This document shows, one piece after another, positions 22,694-31,366 of a stretch of 51,319 nt of DNA. Numbering within the stretch: position 1 is the stretch's first letter; every line of letters begins with the position of its first letter. This DNA is from an uncultured Pseudomonadota bacterium (lineage in GTDB: Bacteria; Pseudomonadota; Alphaproteobacteria; RF32; CAG-239), in contig CACWUA010000011.1 of NCBI GenBank assembly GCA_902763905.1, forward strand, positions 1 through 51,319. Direction: 5' to 3'. The translations under genes and the position numbers were made by a program. The notes under the pieces are model-generated. The model was given only the letters and a program-made list of their open reading frames with translations, made no database searches and had not been told where the DNA came from.

Positions 22694-24625
22694 TTATTCA
22701 AAGCGATGCGGCATTTCCGATTCTTTTTGCATTTGTTTGATAAAGTCGGCAAGCGACATGGTTTCTTGCTTTTCACTGCCCAAACGGCGAATCGTCACGC
22801 TGCGGTTTTCTTTTTCTTTGGCACCGACAACCACAATTACCGGTACTTTGGAAAGCGAATGTTCACGGACTTTGTAATTGATTTTTTCGTTGCGCAAATC
22901 GGATTGAGCCTTAATTCCCACCTTATCCAATTCAGCCACGATTTCTTCGGCATAACCGTCAAATTCACTGACAATCGGCGCTACCATAATCGGCAGAGGA
23001 GACAGCCACAGCGGCAATTTGCCGGCATGATGTTCAATCAAAATACCCAAAAAGCGTTCGATTGAGCCGAACAAAGCGCGGTGCAACATCACCGGACGAT
23101 GCTTTTCGCCGTCTTCGCCGATATAGGAAATATCAAAGCGCTCCGGCAAGTTCATATCTACCTGAATGGTGCCGCATTGCCATTCACGGCCGATGGCATC
23201 TTTCAAAATAAATTCGAGTTTCGGACCATAGAAAGCACCTTCGCCCGGATTGATTTCATAAGCATAACCGTGCTTCTCAAGAGCATGCGCCAACGAGTTT
23301 TCGCACAAATCCCAAATTTCGTCACTGCCGATACGGTAAATGCTGTCCGGACGGGTTGAAAGATAAATTTTCACGCTGTCAAAACCGAAGTCTTTATATA
23401 TATCAAAAATCAGCTTCATGGTGTTGATGCATTCTTCTTCCATTTGTTCCGGTGTGCAGAAAATATGGGCATCATCTTGCGTAAATTCGCGCACGCGCAT
23501 CAAGCCCATCAAAGCGCCGGAAGCCTCATAGCGGTTAACCTTGCCGAACTCGGCCATACGAAGCGGCAGGTCGCGATAAGATTTAACGCCCTGTTTATAA
23601 ACAAGCAATCCGCCAGGGCAGTTCATCGGTTTGACGCAGAACATACTGCCGTCTTCCATTTCGCCGGAATAGTTGTGTGCGCCGTATTTATCCCAGTGAC
23701 CGGAAGTTTCCCACAAAACGCGATTCATAACACGCGGGGTTTCAATTTCAATATAGCCGTTGTGCTCTTGGCGGTTGCGCATATATTCAATCAATTTGCG
23801 ATAAATGCGGAAACCTTTGTCGTGCCAGAACACGGCACCCGGCGCATATTCCGGTTCAAAGTGGAACAAATCCATTTCTTTGCCGAGCTTGCGGTGGTCA
23901 CGTTTGGCGGCTTCTTCCATCATGGTGATGTAGGCATCCAAGTCTTTTTTGTTGGCCCAAGCGGTAGCATACAAGCGTTGCAGCATTTCGTTATTGGAAT
24001 CGCCGCGCCAATAAGCACCGGCAACCTTCATCAACTTAAAAGCATCGCCGATTTTGGCGGTTGACGGAACGTGCGGACCGCGGCACAAATCGGTGTAATT
24101 ACCTTGACGATAAAGGGTTATGACTTCATCTTCAGGTAAATCTTCAATAATTTCAACTTTATAATGTTCACCTTTATCTTTGAAGAATTTAATTGCGTCG
24201 TTGCGCGGCATTACGATGCGCTCGATTTTTTCGTCGCGTTTAACGATTTCGTGCATTTTCGCCTCAATCAAGGCAAAATCCTCGGTGGTAAACGGTTCTT
24301 TGCGAGCAAAGTCATAATAGAATCCGTTTTCGATGGCCGGACCGATGGTGACCTGTGTATCAGGCCAGATTTCCTGTACGGCTTCTGCCATAACGTGAGC
24401 GCAAGAGTGTCTTAAAATGTGTAAACCGTCCTTATCTTTGGCGGTGATAATAGTGAGTGTAGAATCGGTAGTTATAGGGGTGTTTAAATCTTGTAATTTG
24501 TCGTCAATTTTGACTGCCAATGCGGCTTTTGCCAAGCCGGAACTGATTTTTTGCGCTATTTCCAATCCGGAAATACCGTCTTTTTCTTCTAATATACTGC
24601 CATCAGGCAATTTAATTTTAACCAT
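22694..24625 (-). CDS. thrS: Threonyl-tRNA synthetase
   Basis: Class II synthetase that charges tRNA-Thr and edits Ser-tRNA. It is full length at 643 residues. The TGS domain (MVKIKLPDGSILEEKDGISGLEIA) is at the N-terminus. The editing domain carries the HSCAHVMAEAV zinc/His motif near 70. The catalytic core has zinc ligands in MKPMNCPGG (about 335), DDAHIFC (about 385) and the MLHRALFGSIERF motif 3 region near 510. The C-terminal anticodon-binding domain contains LRNEKINYKVREHSLSKVPVIVVVG. An AAAGGTAG lies ahead of the ATG. It is followed by the shared terminator. The GT4 gene lies 28 bp downstream of its promoter side on the same strand. Confidence 0.98.
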   Translation of the reverse strand: MVKIKLPDGSILEEKDGISGLEIAQKISSGLAKAALAVKIDDKLQDLNTPITTDSTLTIITAKDKDGLHILRHSCAHVMAEAVQEIWPDTQVTIGPAIENGFYYDFARKEPFTTEDFALIEAKMHEIVKRDEKIERIVMPRNDAIKFFKDKGEHYKVEIIEDLPEDEVITLYRQGNYTDLCRGPHVPSTAKIGDAFKLMKVAGAYWRGDSNNEMLQRLYATAWANKKDLDAYITMMEEAAKRDHRKLGKEMDLFHFEPEYAPGAVFWHDKGFRIYRKLIEYMRNRQEHNGYIEIETPRVMNRVLWETSGHWDKYGAHNYSGEMEDGSMFCVKPMNCPGGLLVYKQGVKSYRDLPLRMAEFGKVNRYEASGALMGLMRVREFTQDDAHIFCTPEQMEEECINTMKLIFDIYKDFGFDSVKIYLSTRPDSIYRIGSDEIWDLCENSLAHALEKHGYAYEINPGEGAFYGPKLEFILKDAIGREWQCGTIQVDMNLPERFDISYIGEDGEKHRPVMLHRALFGSIERFLGILIEHHAGKLPLWLSPLPIMVAPIVSEFDGYAEEIVAELDKVGIKAQSDLRNEKINYKVREHSLSKVPVIVVVGAKEKENRSVTIRRLGSEKQETMSLADFIKQMQKESEMPHRFE

Positions 24626-24653
24626 TGTTTTCTACCTTTTACTATTAAAATTT

Positions 24654-25808
24654 CTACTTTTGATTCATGAGTTCTTCATAAACCTTGATTGTTTTATCAC
24701 ACATAATTTGTTTTGTAAAATGTTCTTTTACATTTTTTATCGCCGCAGCGCCGATTTTTTCACGTTCGGCGGTGGAAAGCGATAATCCCCATTTGATGGC
24801 GGCGGCCAAATCATCGGCATTTTCACTGGCAAAAAGCTTGCCGGTAACGCCGTCAATAACCGTTTCTTTGGAGCCGCCGATGTTGGAAGCAATCACGATG
24901 CGCCCCATGGCCTGCCCTTCAATGGCAATACGGCCGAAAGCTTCCGGCTCAATCGAGGTGGAGAGTACGATATCCGATACCATCATCGCCGCCGGAACGT
25001 CGGAAACGTGGCGGATAAATGCAAATCGCTCGGCCATATCGTATTTTTCTATCATCTCATGCAACTCGTCGGTATATTTGGTGCGTCCTTGGTCGTCGCC
25101 GATTAACAGGCAGAAAAAGTCTTCGTCCTTGATTTTGTTCAAAGCCTCAATCAAAAGTTTTTGACCTTTCCAATTGGTAAGACGACCGATGAGGGTGATG
25201 AGCGGCTTGTCGGAAGGAATCTGATTTTCTTCCAAAAATTTAATCATACGTTCGGCAGAGGTGTTTTCGACGTCAAAGTTTTCCATATTGACGCAACGGG
25301 AAATCAGGCGGATTTTGTTCTCATCGGTGCCGTAGTTTTTGATAATATGCTCTTTGATGTGATTTGAAATGGCAATAACGCGCTCGCCGTAAGTCATAAT
25401 GCGGTTATAGAATTTTTTGATGCCGCGCGGGCCCAAACCGTAGGTGCCGTGGAAGGTGGTCATAAAGTGCACACCGCAGTTTTTTGCCGCCCAATAAGCA
25501 CTCCAAGCCGGTGCGCGCGAACGGGCGTGCACGATGGTAATGCCGTTTTCTTTGATGATTTTTTCGAGCTTTTTGGTGTTAAGCCACATTTTGAAAATAT
25601 TTTTGGTTTTGAGCGGCAGGGTAAAGTGTTTGACTTTCAGATGTTCCAATTGCGGCAACATCCGTCCGCCCGCCGAAGCCACAAAGTTTTTAATACCGCG
25701 TTTTTGTAACTCGGAAGCGATTTCAATGGTGCCGAGTTCGACTCCGCCTTGATTGAGCTCAGGCAGAACCTGCAAAACTACCGGTTTGTTATTTTCTTTT
25801 GGTGCCAT
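24654..25808 (-). CDS. Glycosyltransferase family 4
   Basis: A retaining GT-B glycosyltransferase of about 384 residues, cytoplasmic or peripheral to the membrane. I start at MAPKENNKPVVLQVLPELNQGG (25808) because AGAGGG lies just before this ATG; the open frame upstream lacks similarity. The acceptor domain shows QVLPELNQGGVELGTIEIA and HARSRAPAWSAYWAAK. The donor domain shows LIGRLTNWKGQKLLIEAL and the EPEAFGRIAIEGQAMG segment, carrying the family E-x7-E motif that holds the sugar nucleotide. The N-terminal GGVELGTIE form is typical of alphaproteobacterial envelope-glycan transferases. The exact sugar is unknown. It lies upstream of thrS on the same strand (28 bp apart), so the two may be cotranscribed. 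Confidence 0.88.
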   Translation of the reverse strand: MAPKENNKPVVLQVLPELNQGGVELGTIEIASELQKRGIKNFVASAGGRMLPQLEHLKVKHFTLPLKTKNIFKMWLNTKKLEKIIKENGITIVHARSRAPAWSAYWAAKNCGVHFMTTFHGTYGLGPRGIKKFYNRIMTYGERVIAISNHIKEHIIKNYGTDENKIRLISRCVNMENFDVENTSAERMIKFLEENQIPSDKPLITLIGRLTNWKGQKLLIEALNKIKDEDFFCLLIGDDQGRTKYTDELHEMIEKYDMAERFAFIRHVSDVPAAMMVSDIVLSTSIEPEAFGRIAIEGQAMGRIVIASNIGGSKETVIDGVTGKLFASENADDLAAAIKWGLSLSTAEREKIGAAAIKNVKEHFTKQIMCDKTIKVYEELMNQK

Positions 25809-25903
25809 ATTTCCCTCTGTTTCTATTGCGAATCGGGGGTATTTTAACAATATCGGGGAATTTTTCAAAGTATTACGACTGTTTATGCACATTATATACA
25901 AAA

Positions 25904-25938
25904 GAAAAAGCGCTTGTGCTGTTAACACAAACGCTTTT
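25904..25938 (-). terminator. Rho-independent terminator after 25941-26294
   Basis: AAAAGCG(C)TTGTG pairs with CACAA(A)CGCTTTT, with A and T runs. It lies directly past the minus-strand stop at 25941. Confidence 0.8.
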
Positions 25939-25940
25939 CC

Positions 25941-26294
25941 TTATTTTTTCTTGTCGGCGGCATCATCATCTTCCTCTGGAGCCCAGAGGTCGGTTATCAT
26001 CTTTTTAACCTCGGGATAGAAGTGCATCATGTATATGATTCCTCCGCATCCAAAGAGGTATATAAATACCGGCCATGAGCCCATGTCCATGAGAGTTATA
26101 ATAAGGCCTGCAACAAAGAAAACGCCTCGCCAGAGGTCCTTATCCTGAGCGGCAGCTACCACAGCCAAAATGACTGCAGATATTGCCACCAAGAATTCCA
26201 TTCTCTCATCGGCGCAAATAATTGTGTGGGAAGAGAGAGACATTGCTAGCGTCATTACAACGCATAACAAGATAAAATAAATTTTTTTCATCAT
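25941..26294 (-). CDS. Small membrane protein with a signal-like N-terminus (117 aa)
   Basis: MMKKIYFILLCVVMTLAMSL is a signal or first membrane segment. Three further hydrophobic segments follow (FLVAISAVILAVVAAA, GVFFVAGLIITLMDMG, WPVFIYLFGCGGIIYMMHF), then an acidic tail EEDDDAADKKK. I do not recognise a family with confidence. There is no Shine-Dalgarno, and the start lies in a TATATATATG context like several accessory genes here. Confidence 0.65.
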   Translation of the reverse strand: MMKKIYFILLCVVMTLAMSLSSHTIICADERMEFLVAISAVILAVVAAAQDKDLWRGVFFVAGLIITLMDMGSWPVFIYLFGCGGIIYMMHFYPEVKKMITDLWAPEEDDDAADKKK

Positions 26295-26476
26295 ATATAT
26301 ATTTTTTTGGGTTTGACACTCTCGGAGTTATTATGCACTGAATGTCGTCCCTTCAAAATGAAAAGATGAACAACATAATTATATGCAAATAACTTAAAAA
26401 CATTATCAGTATAGCTGTTTTGACAAAAATGTCAAGGCAAAATTTTAGGATTAATTTAAGAAATGTGTCGTTTTTC

Positions 26477-26590
26477 CCGTCATACTGAACCGATAGGCGA
26501 AGTATCCATCAACGCTGCAGGCGTTGTTTCGTTCTGTCAGAACGAAATGGATTCTTCACACGACACTAAAGTGTCTATTCATAATGACGG
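26477..26590. repeat. Palindromic intergenic element, CCGTCAT...ATGACGG type
   Basis: The outer ends CCGTCAT and ATGACGG are complementary. A second layer pairs GAAGTATCCAT with ATGGATTCTTC (one mismatch). Two inner hairpins are CAACGC-TGCA-GGCGTTG and TTCGTTCTG-T-CAGAACGAA. It occupies the middle of the 26295-26742 gap, which otherwise shows only AT-rich sequence. The architecture matches 19309-19410. Confidence 0.75.
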
Positions 26591-26742
26591 CAAATCAAGA
26601 GGTTATGTTACATAAAAAATATCACTTTTCTTTAATGGAATAATATTTTTAAATTATACATACCTAAACGGATGTTTTTTGTATTTACATTTGCTTTTTT
26701 TTACCGCATGATATGGATATATATAAGAAAAGGAGTTTTGCC

Positions 26743-27117
26743 ATGAAAAAAATATTTGCGATGATGATTTGTCTGGGATTGAGCGGATGCTATGTTCCGG
26801 CCGACTATTACGAAGATTCGTATGTGGTTTCCGACGGATATGCGCCGGCGTATTCGACAACTTATGTTTCGAGCGCTCCGACGGTGGTGTATGAGCAACC
26901 GGCGGTGATTTATTATGACAGCCCGATTTATCCGCGACATTATTATCATTCGCATCCGCATCACTATAATCCGCCGCACCATCATCATCCGGCACCGCAC
27001 CACGGCGGCGGACATAAACCGCAACCGGCACCGCATCACGGCGGCGGAGGACACCATAGCGGCGGTTCGCATCACGGTGGCGGGCATTCCGCACCTTCGC
27101 ACGGGCATCATAAATAA
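26743..27117 (+). CDS. His- and Tyr-rich lipoprotein
   Basis: AAGGAG precedes the ATG at 26743, so I reject the longer open frame starting at 26713. MKKIFAMMICLGLSGC is a lipoprotein signal with a good LSGC lipobox. The mature N-terminal half is Tyr/Ser/Pro-rich (YYEDSYVVSDGYAPAYSTTY). The C-terminal half is dominated by His and Gly (HHYNPPHHHHPAPHHGGGH and repeats of HHGGGH). By composition it could bind Ni, Zn, Cu or Co at the envelope, but no metal gene is adjacent and low-complexity His/Gly lipoproteins also occur without a known metal role. The length is 124 residues. Confidence 0.75.
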   Translation: MKKIFAMMICLGLSGCYVPADYYEDSYVVSDGYAPAYSTTYVSSAPTVVYEQPAVIYYDSPIYPRHYYHSHPHHYNPPHHHHPAPHHGGGHKPQPAPHHGGGGHHSGGSHHGGGHSAPSHGHHK

Positions 27118-27144
27118 AAATGTTATAATTTGTCTAAAAATAGC

Positions 27145-27173
27145 TTGACAAAAATAATAAAGCAAGCTACTAT
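27145..27173 (+). promoter_or_regulatory. Sigma-70 promoter for 27200
   Basis: TTGACA (27145-27150), a 17-bp spacer and TACTAT (27168-27173). The ATG lies about 20 nt past the expected start site, so the leader is short. Confidence 0.7.
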
Positions 27174-27199
27174 GGTCTCGTACCAAAAATTATTGGGAT

Positions 27200-27889
27200 A
27201 TGAATAGGTTGTCATTTTGTAATTGCACAATCGCGGCAAGTGAGCGTGTAATTTCCTCTACAAAAGCTGCCAGACGGCTTTTTGTGAAGGATGGATTTAG
27301 AGGCACGGTTGAGCTGTGCCGAGTGATTAACTCAGAAGGTAAGGAAATGGCCTGCTGGGTGTGTAAACACGGAGAACGTGTTGTGCGCATCATGCCGGTC
27401 ATTCGCAGAGAACCTCCTTTGCCTGTCGGTCAGCGCTACGGTCTGCAAAAGATGACGGGCAATGAGCTGTTTGGCTATCAGAATACCTACTTCAGAACGT
27501 TTATCAACAGCGTGGGGGAGCTTGGTATCAGGGCAGTTCTTCTGTTCAACAACGAGGAGCTGGTGAGAGCTGCGTGCCAGGCCAAGGGATACAATGTGGT
27601 TACGGTAACACCGGTTAGGGTGCTGGATGCCGAAACACGAGAGTATCTTTCTGCCGCATGGTGTGTACGTTGCATGGATTGCGATACGGACTTCGCCATC
27701 ACGTTTATGGACCTGCGCGACGGGCTGAGGCTGGAGGGTTTCGATTTGCTGAACGATGCCGTCTACAAGAATTTGGAAGTCGGTGAGAACTTCAGCGCCT
27801 TCGGAAAGTATTATCAGGTAAAGCGAACGCATACCACTAACGAGTGGTATCTGGACTATAGTCCGTTACAGGTTGCAAGTCGTAGTTAA
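27200..27889 (+). CDS. Unrecognised soluble Cys-rich protein sharing a C-terminal domain with 27996-28763
   Basis: It has 229 residues with Cys throughout the first third (FCNCTIAAS, ELCRV, CWVCKHG) and again at WCVRCMDCDTDF. The last 35 residues, LEVGENFSAFGKYYQVKR and WYLDYSPLQ, align with PVGGIFKNNGYYYKLMQ and LYLDYNKM at the end of the neighbouring gene. There is no signal peptide. GGGA lies close before the ATG. The gene is isolated between a promoter and a terminator. The function is unknown. Confidence 0.65.
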   Translation: MNRLSFCNCTIAASERVISSTKAARRLFVKDGFRGTVELCRVINSEGKEMACWVCKHGERVVRIMPVIRREPPLPVGQRYGLQKMTGNELFGYQNTYFRTFINSVGELGIRAVLLFNNEELVRAACQAKGYNVVTVTPVRVLDAETREYLSAAWCVRCMDCDTDFAITFMDLRDGLRLEGFDLLNDAVYKNLEVGENFSAFGKYYQVKRTHTTNEWYLDYSPLQVASRS

Positions 27890-27892
27890 AAG

Positions 27893-27921
27893 AAGAGGGG
27901 CATAGTGCTCCTCTTTTTTTT
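27893..27921 (+). terminator. Rho-independent terminator after 27200-27889
   Basis: GAGGGGC and GCTCCTC pair around ATAGT, followed by a run of eight Ts. Confidence 0.85.
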
Positions 27922-27941
27922 GTGCGATTTAATATTTTTTG

Positions 27942-27969
27942 TTGACAAAAACGTAAATAGGTGTATGCT
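27942..27969 (+). promoter_or_regulatory. Sigma-70 promoter for 27996
   Basis: TTGACA (27942-27947), a 16-bp spacer and TATGCT (27964-27969), about 20 nt before the ATG. It has the same spacing to its gene as the promoter at 27145. Confidence 0.65.
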
Positions 27970-27995
27970 GTTTATAAACAAAATTTTTTATATAT

Positions 27996-28763
27996 ATGAA
28001 GATGGATTTGTTTAGGGCCTCAATTCAGGCCGACGCACTTTGTATGGTATATTGCAAAGCGCAAGCCGATTTGTATCTGGAAGCGGATACGGCGGTTTTG
28101 GTTCGTCTGAAAACAGCTCAAGATCAAGAACACATCGTGTGGATGGATCCTTCCGCGCTGCAATCGGGAGTGGTGTCAATCGTGCGGGCGTTCTTTGAAG
28201 TTGAGAGTGATTTGGAAGATGATATTGGTGATATCAGAACAATAGAAGTGATTAAACCCGACAGCGATATTTTTTGCTATAACGGGGAAAGTTACTATCT
28301 GTACAAGGCAAAAAACGGAAATCATACTATCAGGCGCTTGCGGGCGTATGTCACGCAGGCCGTGGTGGAAGAAGTCGAACGGCAGACATATAAGGAAAAA
28401 GTTATAGAAAATATTTTCTTATCCAATCTTTATCTGCTTGAAGAAAACAAACGTACTTATGCCCTGACGTGTTGGGGAATAGTTTATGATGACGGTTGCA
28501 GTTATTTACCGGTATTTTCGGAAGATCAGCATTATGTGGAAGAGTATGATTTGAACGCGTTTGTTCGCGAAGAAGTTCCGGTAGGCGGAATTTTCAAAAA
28601 CAACGGCTACTACTACAAGCTGATGCAGGACGACGACGGTAAGTTGTATTTGGATTATAACAAGATGGTGTTTGCTTTAAATAAAGACTCACCGTCTCAG
28701 AAAACAAAATTCGAATCTACGCCGAAGTCGGCAAAAATCATTTGTGCAAATTTCAAAAAATGA
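27996..28763 (+). CDS. Unrecognised soluble protein sharing a C-terminal domain with 27200-27889
   Basis: It has 255 residues and no signal peptide. The N-terminal region (ASIQADALCMVYCKAQADLY) gives way to at least two modules that look alike: a FCYNGESYYLYKAKNGNHT segment near 110 and FKNNGYYYKLMQDDDGKLYLD near 215, both a Gly-Tyr-Tyr strand pair. The second aligns with the end of the previous gene. No Shine-Dalgarno is present (TTATATATATG). It is followed 6 bp later by 28770, so the two form an operon. The function is unknown. Confidence 0.65.
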   Translation: MKMDLFRASIQADALCMVYCKAQADLYLEADTAVLVRLKTAQDQEHIVWMDPSALQSGVVSIVRAFFEVESDLEDDIGDIRTIEVIKPDSDIFCYNGESYYLYKAKNGNHTIRRLRAYVTQAVVEEVERQTYKEKVIENIFLSNLYLLEENKRTYALTCWGIVYDDGCSYLPVFSEDQHYVEEYDLNAFVREEVPVGGIFKNNGYYYKLMQDDDGKLYLDYNKMVFALNKDSPSQKTKFESTPKSAKIICANFKK

Positions 28764-28769
28764 CGAATT

Positions 28770-29435
28770 ATGGAAAAAGAGCAGAGCGTGCTGCCGCTCA
28801 GAAAAAAGGAATGGATACCGACACCGCTTTCGGTTGTGTATTTAGGTTCAAAAGGAGAAATGGTGAGATTGCCTTTTCTTGACACGACCAAAGTTCACAA
28901 AGTATTCGGTGTGGCGGTGGAAAATGTGTGTTATTGTGCAAAGGTAATGCGTGACGGCAGTAAACCGGCATCAATTTACGACTACGGTTTTATCGCTGTC
29001 GAAACAGAACTGAAAGCAATGCGCGAAAAGTATTATCCTACTGCAAACAATGTAGTTAGCCGTGTTTTGGCGGGGGAAAGTATTTATGCTCGCGATTTTG
29101 TGGTGCCGACACTTGACGTTTTGCAAAAGGCATATATGCAAAGAAATGCGTTTGATGCTACATTGCAAATACTGCAAGAAAACGGTATCGAGGCCGATTT
29201 TTGGGCTGACGGGGATTTTATCTGTCAAAATGATAAGGATCCGTCAAGGTTTAATAATGTTGTCGATTTCGGCGCCGGTATTGTAAAAAAATACGTCGGC
29301 CCCGAGCAGAACAACGGCAAGATTATGCAGGCAAGGTCTGCCGCGCTTGTTAAGAACTACGATCCTCCGTATCCGGTGGAAAACGGTGTTTTCAACTGGA
29401 CTTCTTACAGGGTATGTGATGAATCTTTAGGTTAA
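28770..29435 (+). CDS. Unrecognised soluble protein (221 aa)
   Basis: Second gene of the 27996 operon. It starts MEKEQSVLPLRKKEWIPTPL. A middle region VSRVLAGESIYARDFVVPTL and the helical DVLQKAYMQRNAFDATLQIL are the only strong patterns. The first 40 residues (SVVYLGSKGEMVRLPFLDTT) look beta-rich. There is no membrane segment, no catalytic signature I can name, and no Shine-Dalgarno (GACGAATTATGG). The function is unknown. Confidence 0.6.
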   Translation: MEKEQSVLPLRKKEWIPTPLSVVYLGSKGEMVRLPFLDTTKVHKVFGVAVENVCYCAKVMRDGSKPASIYDYGFIAVETELKAMREKYYPTANNVVSRVLAGESIYARDFVVPTLDVLQKAYMQRNAFDATLQILQENGIEADFWADGDFICQNDKDPSRFNNVVDFGAGIVKKYVGPEQNNGKIMQARSAALVKNYDPPYPVENGVFNWTSYRVCDESLG

Positions 29436-29436
29436 A

Positions 29437-29474
29437 TAAAAACCTCTCTGCGTAGTTGCAGGGAGGTTTTTGTT
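29437..29474 (+). terminator. Rho-independent terminator after 28770-29435
   Basis: AAAACCTC(T)CTGC pairs with GCAG(G)GAGGTTTT around a short loop, followed by Ts. Confidence 0.8.
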
Positions 29475-29557
29475 GTTGTAAAAGCGAATCTGTAATTCTG
29501 TTGTTTACTTTTTTATTTTTTTGCCTATAATGAGCGCAAACATACGAGAATTGTGGA

Positions 29558-31315
29558 ATGATAAAAAAACTGTTTGCAAAATTTTTAAATATTAACTTTG
29601 TGCGCGACTACAGTCAGATGTGGCCGTACATCCGGCCGTATTGGGGTAGGGCACTGACGGCGGTTTTGATTACCATTCCGGTAGGTGCACTCGATGCGGT
29701 TATTGCGTGGGCATTAAAGCCGTACATGGATGTAATGATGATTGAAAAAAACACCAACACATTGTGGATACCTTTGGTAATTATAGGTTTCAGCGCTATA
29801 CAGGGAATCCTTACTTTCAGTGCGATGTATCTCAATACGTGGGTGGGACGGCGGATTGCCAGTGATGTTAAAGTCAGTTTGTTTGAAAAATTGATGAAAT
29901 TTGATGCCGGATATTTCGATACAAACACTTCGGGAAATATAATTATGCGCTTTAACAGTGATGTTGAAGCAGCTTGCAGTGGTTTGCTCGATAATTTGAA
30001 ACAATTTTGCACGCGTTTCTTCTCATCGATATCGCTGATTGCTGTTTTGTTTTACAATTCGTGGCAATTGGCGCTGATTGCAATTGTTATTTTGTTTGGA
30101 GCATTGTTTCCGCTGACCGGAGTTCGTAAGCGTATTAAAGATATTAATAAGCAAACGGTGTATACAAATGCCGAAGTGGTTACTCATTATAATGAAGCTT
30201 TCGGCGGCAATAGGGTGATAGGCTCATATAATTTGTATGATTACGAAAACGCTAGATTTGATGACACATTAAGGCGTGTTTTTAAGTTGGATATGAAAAT
30301 GGTGCAGAGAACCGGAATGCTTTCGCCTTTGATGCATTTTATTGTTTCACTCGGTATTGCGTTAGTAATATGGACCGGAAGCTATTTGATTTTATCTCAG
30401 CAAATCACAGCCGGTAACTTCGTGTCATTTATTGCTGCGCTTATTTTGCTTTATAATCCGATTAAGGGAATCGGTAACAGTTTCAATAATGTGCAAATTG
30501 CGCTGATGGCAATGGAGCGGGTCTTTGAACTGATGAAATCCCAAACAATAGTGCATGATGCCGAAAATGCAATTGAGTTAAAGGAAATTAAGCAAATAGA
30601 ATATAAAAATGTTTATTTCGAATATCTGAAAAACAAGCCGGTGCTGCAAAATATAAATTTGAGCATCAAACAAGGCGAAACCGTGGCATTGGTTGGTAAT
30701 TCCGGCGGCGGAAAGTCCACCTTTGCCAGTCTGTTGCCGCGTTTTTATGATGTTACTTCCGGTGCGGTGATGATTAACGGATGCGATATCAGAAAATATA
30801 CATTGGAATCATTGCGAGATAAAATTTCGGTAGTTTTTCAAGATAATTTTTTGTTTTCGGGAACACTGCGCAGCAATATTTTGCTAGGTAATGAAAATGC
30901 TACGGAAGATGAACTGCAGCGAGCGGTGGAAATGGCATATTTGAATGATTTTGTGCCGAAACTGCCGAAAGGTTTGGATACAGATATAGGTGAACGCGGA
31001 GTTCTGCTTTCGGGCGGGCAGAAGCAACGGATTGCCATTGCGCGAGCATTTTTGAAAAATGCGCCGATTGTGATTTTGGACGAGGCTACTTCAGCGCTCG
31101 ATAATAAATCTGAAGCCGTGGTGCAAAAAGCTATTGAGAATTTGATGAAGGATCGTACGGTGATTGTGATTGCACATCGTTTGTCTACGGTACGTCATGC
31201 CGATAGAATCGTGGTTATAAATTACGGAAAAATCGCGGAATGCGGCTCGCATGAAGAATTGCTAAGCAGACCGGACAGTATTTACGGCGCTTTGTATAAA
31301 GCACAACTAAAATAG
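29558..31315 (+). CDS. MsbA-like ABC exporter (fused permease and ATPase)
   Basis: A half-transporter of 585 residues: an N-terminal six-helix transmembrane domain (residues about 25-320) and a C-terminal nucleotide-binding domain. Walker A GNSGGGKST is at 380-388, the Q-loop VVFQDNFLFSG follows, the signature LSGGQKQR is near 484, Walker B IVILDEATSALD is near 503, and the H-loop is VIAHRLSTVR. The coupling sequence GYFDTNTSGNIIMRFNSDVEA is typical of MsbA-type lipid or lipid-A flippases. The homodimer would flip lipid across the inner membrane. Substrate assignment rests on family resemblance alone, and multidrug export is an alternative. It stands alone, with no lpxK or kdtA neighbour. Confidence 0.9.
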   Translation: MIKKLFAKFLNINFVRDYSQMWPYIRPYWGRALTAVLITIPVGALDAVIAWALKPYMDVMMIEKNTNTLWIPLVIIGFSAIQGILTFSAMYLNTWVGRRIASDVKVSLFEKLMKFDAGYFDTNTSGNIIMRFNSDVEAACSGLLDNLKQFCTRFFSSISLIAVLFYNSWQLALIAIVILFGALFPLTGVRKRIKDINKQTVYTNAEVVTHYNEAFGGNRVIGSYNLYDYENARFDDTLRRVFKLDMKMVQRTGMLSPLMHFIVSLGIALVIWTGSYLILSQQITAGNFVSFIAALILLYNPIKGIGNSFNNVQIALMAMERVFELMKSQTIVHDAENAIELKEIKQIEYKNVYFEYLKNKPVLQNINLSIKQGETVALVGNSGGGKSTFASLLPRFYDVTSGAVMINGCDIRKYTLESLRDKISVVFQDNFLFSGTLRSNILLGNENATEDELQRAVEMAYLNDFVPKLPKGLDTDIGERGVLLSGGQKQRIAIARAFLKNAPIVILDEATSALDNKSEAVVQKAIENLMKDRTVIVIAHRLSTVRHADRIVVINYGKIAECGSHEELLSRPDSIYGALYKAQLK

Positions 31316-31366
31316 GACAGTTTTTAAATATAATTAATATAAGTATTAATCAAAGATTTTATAATT

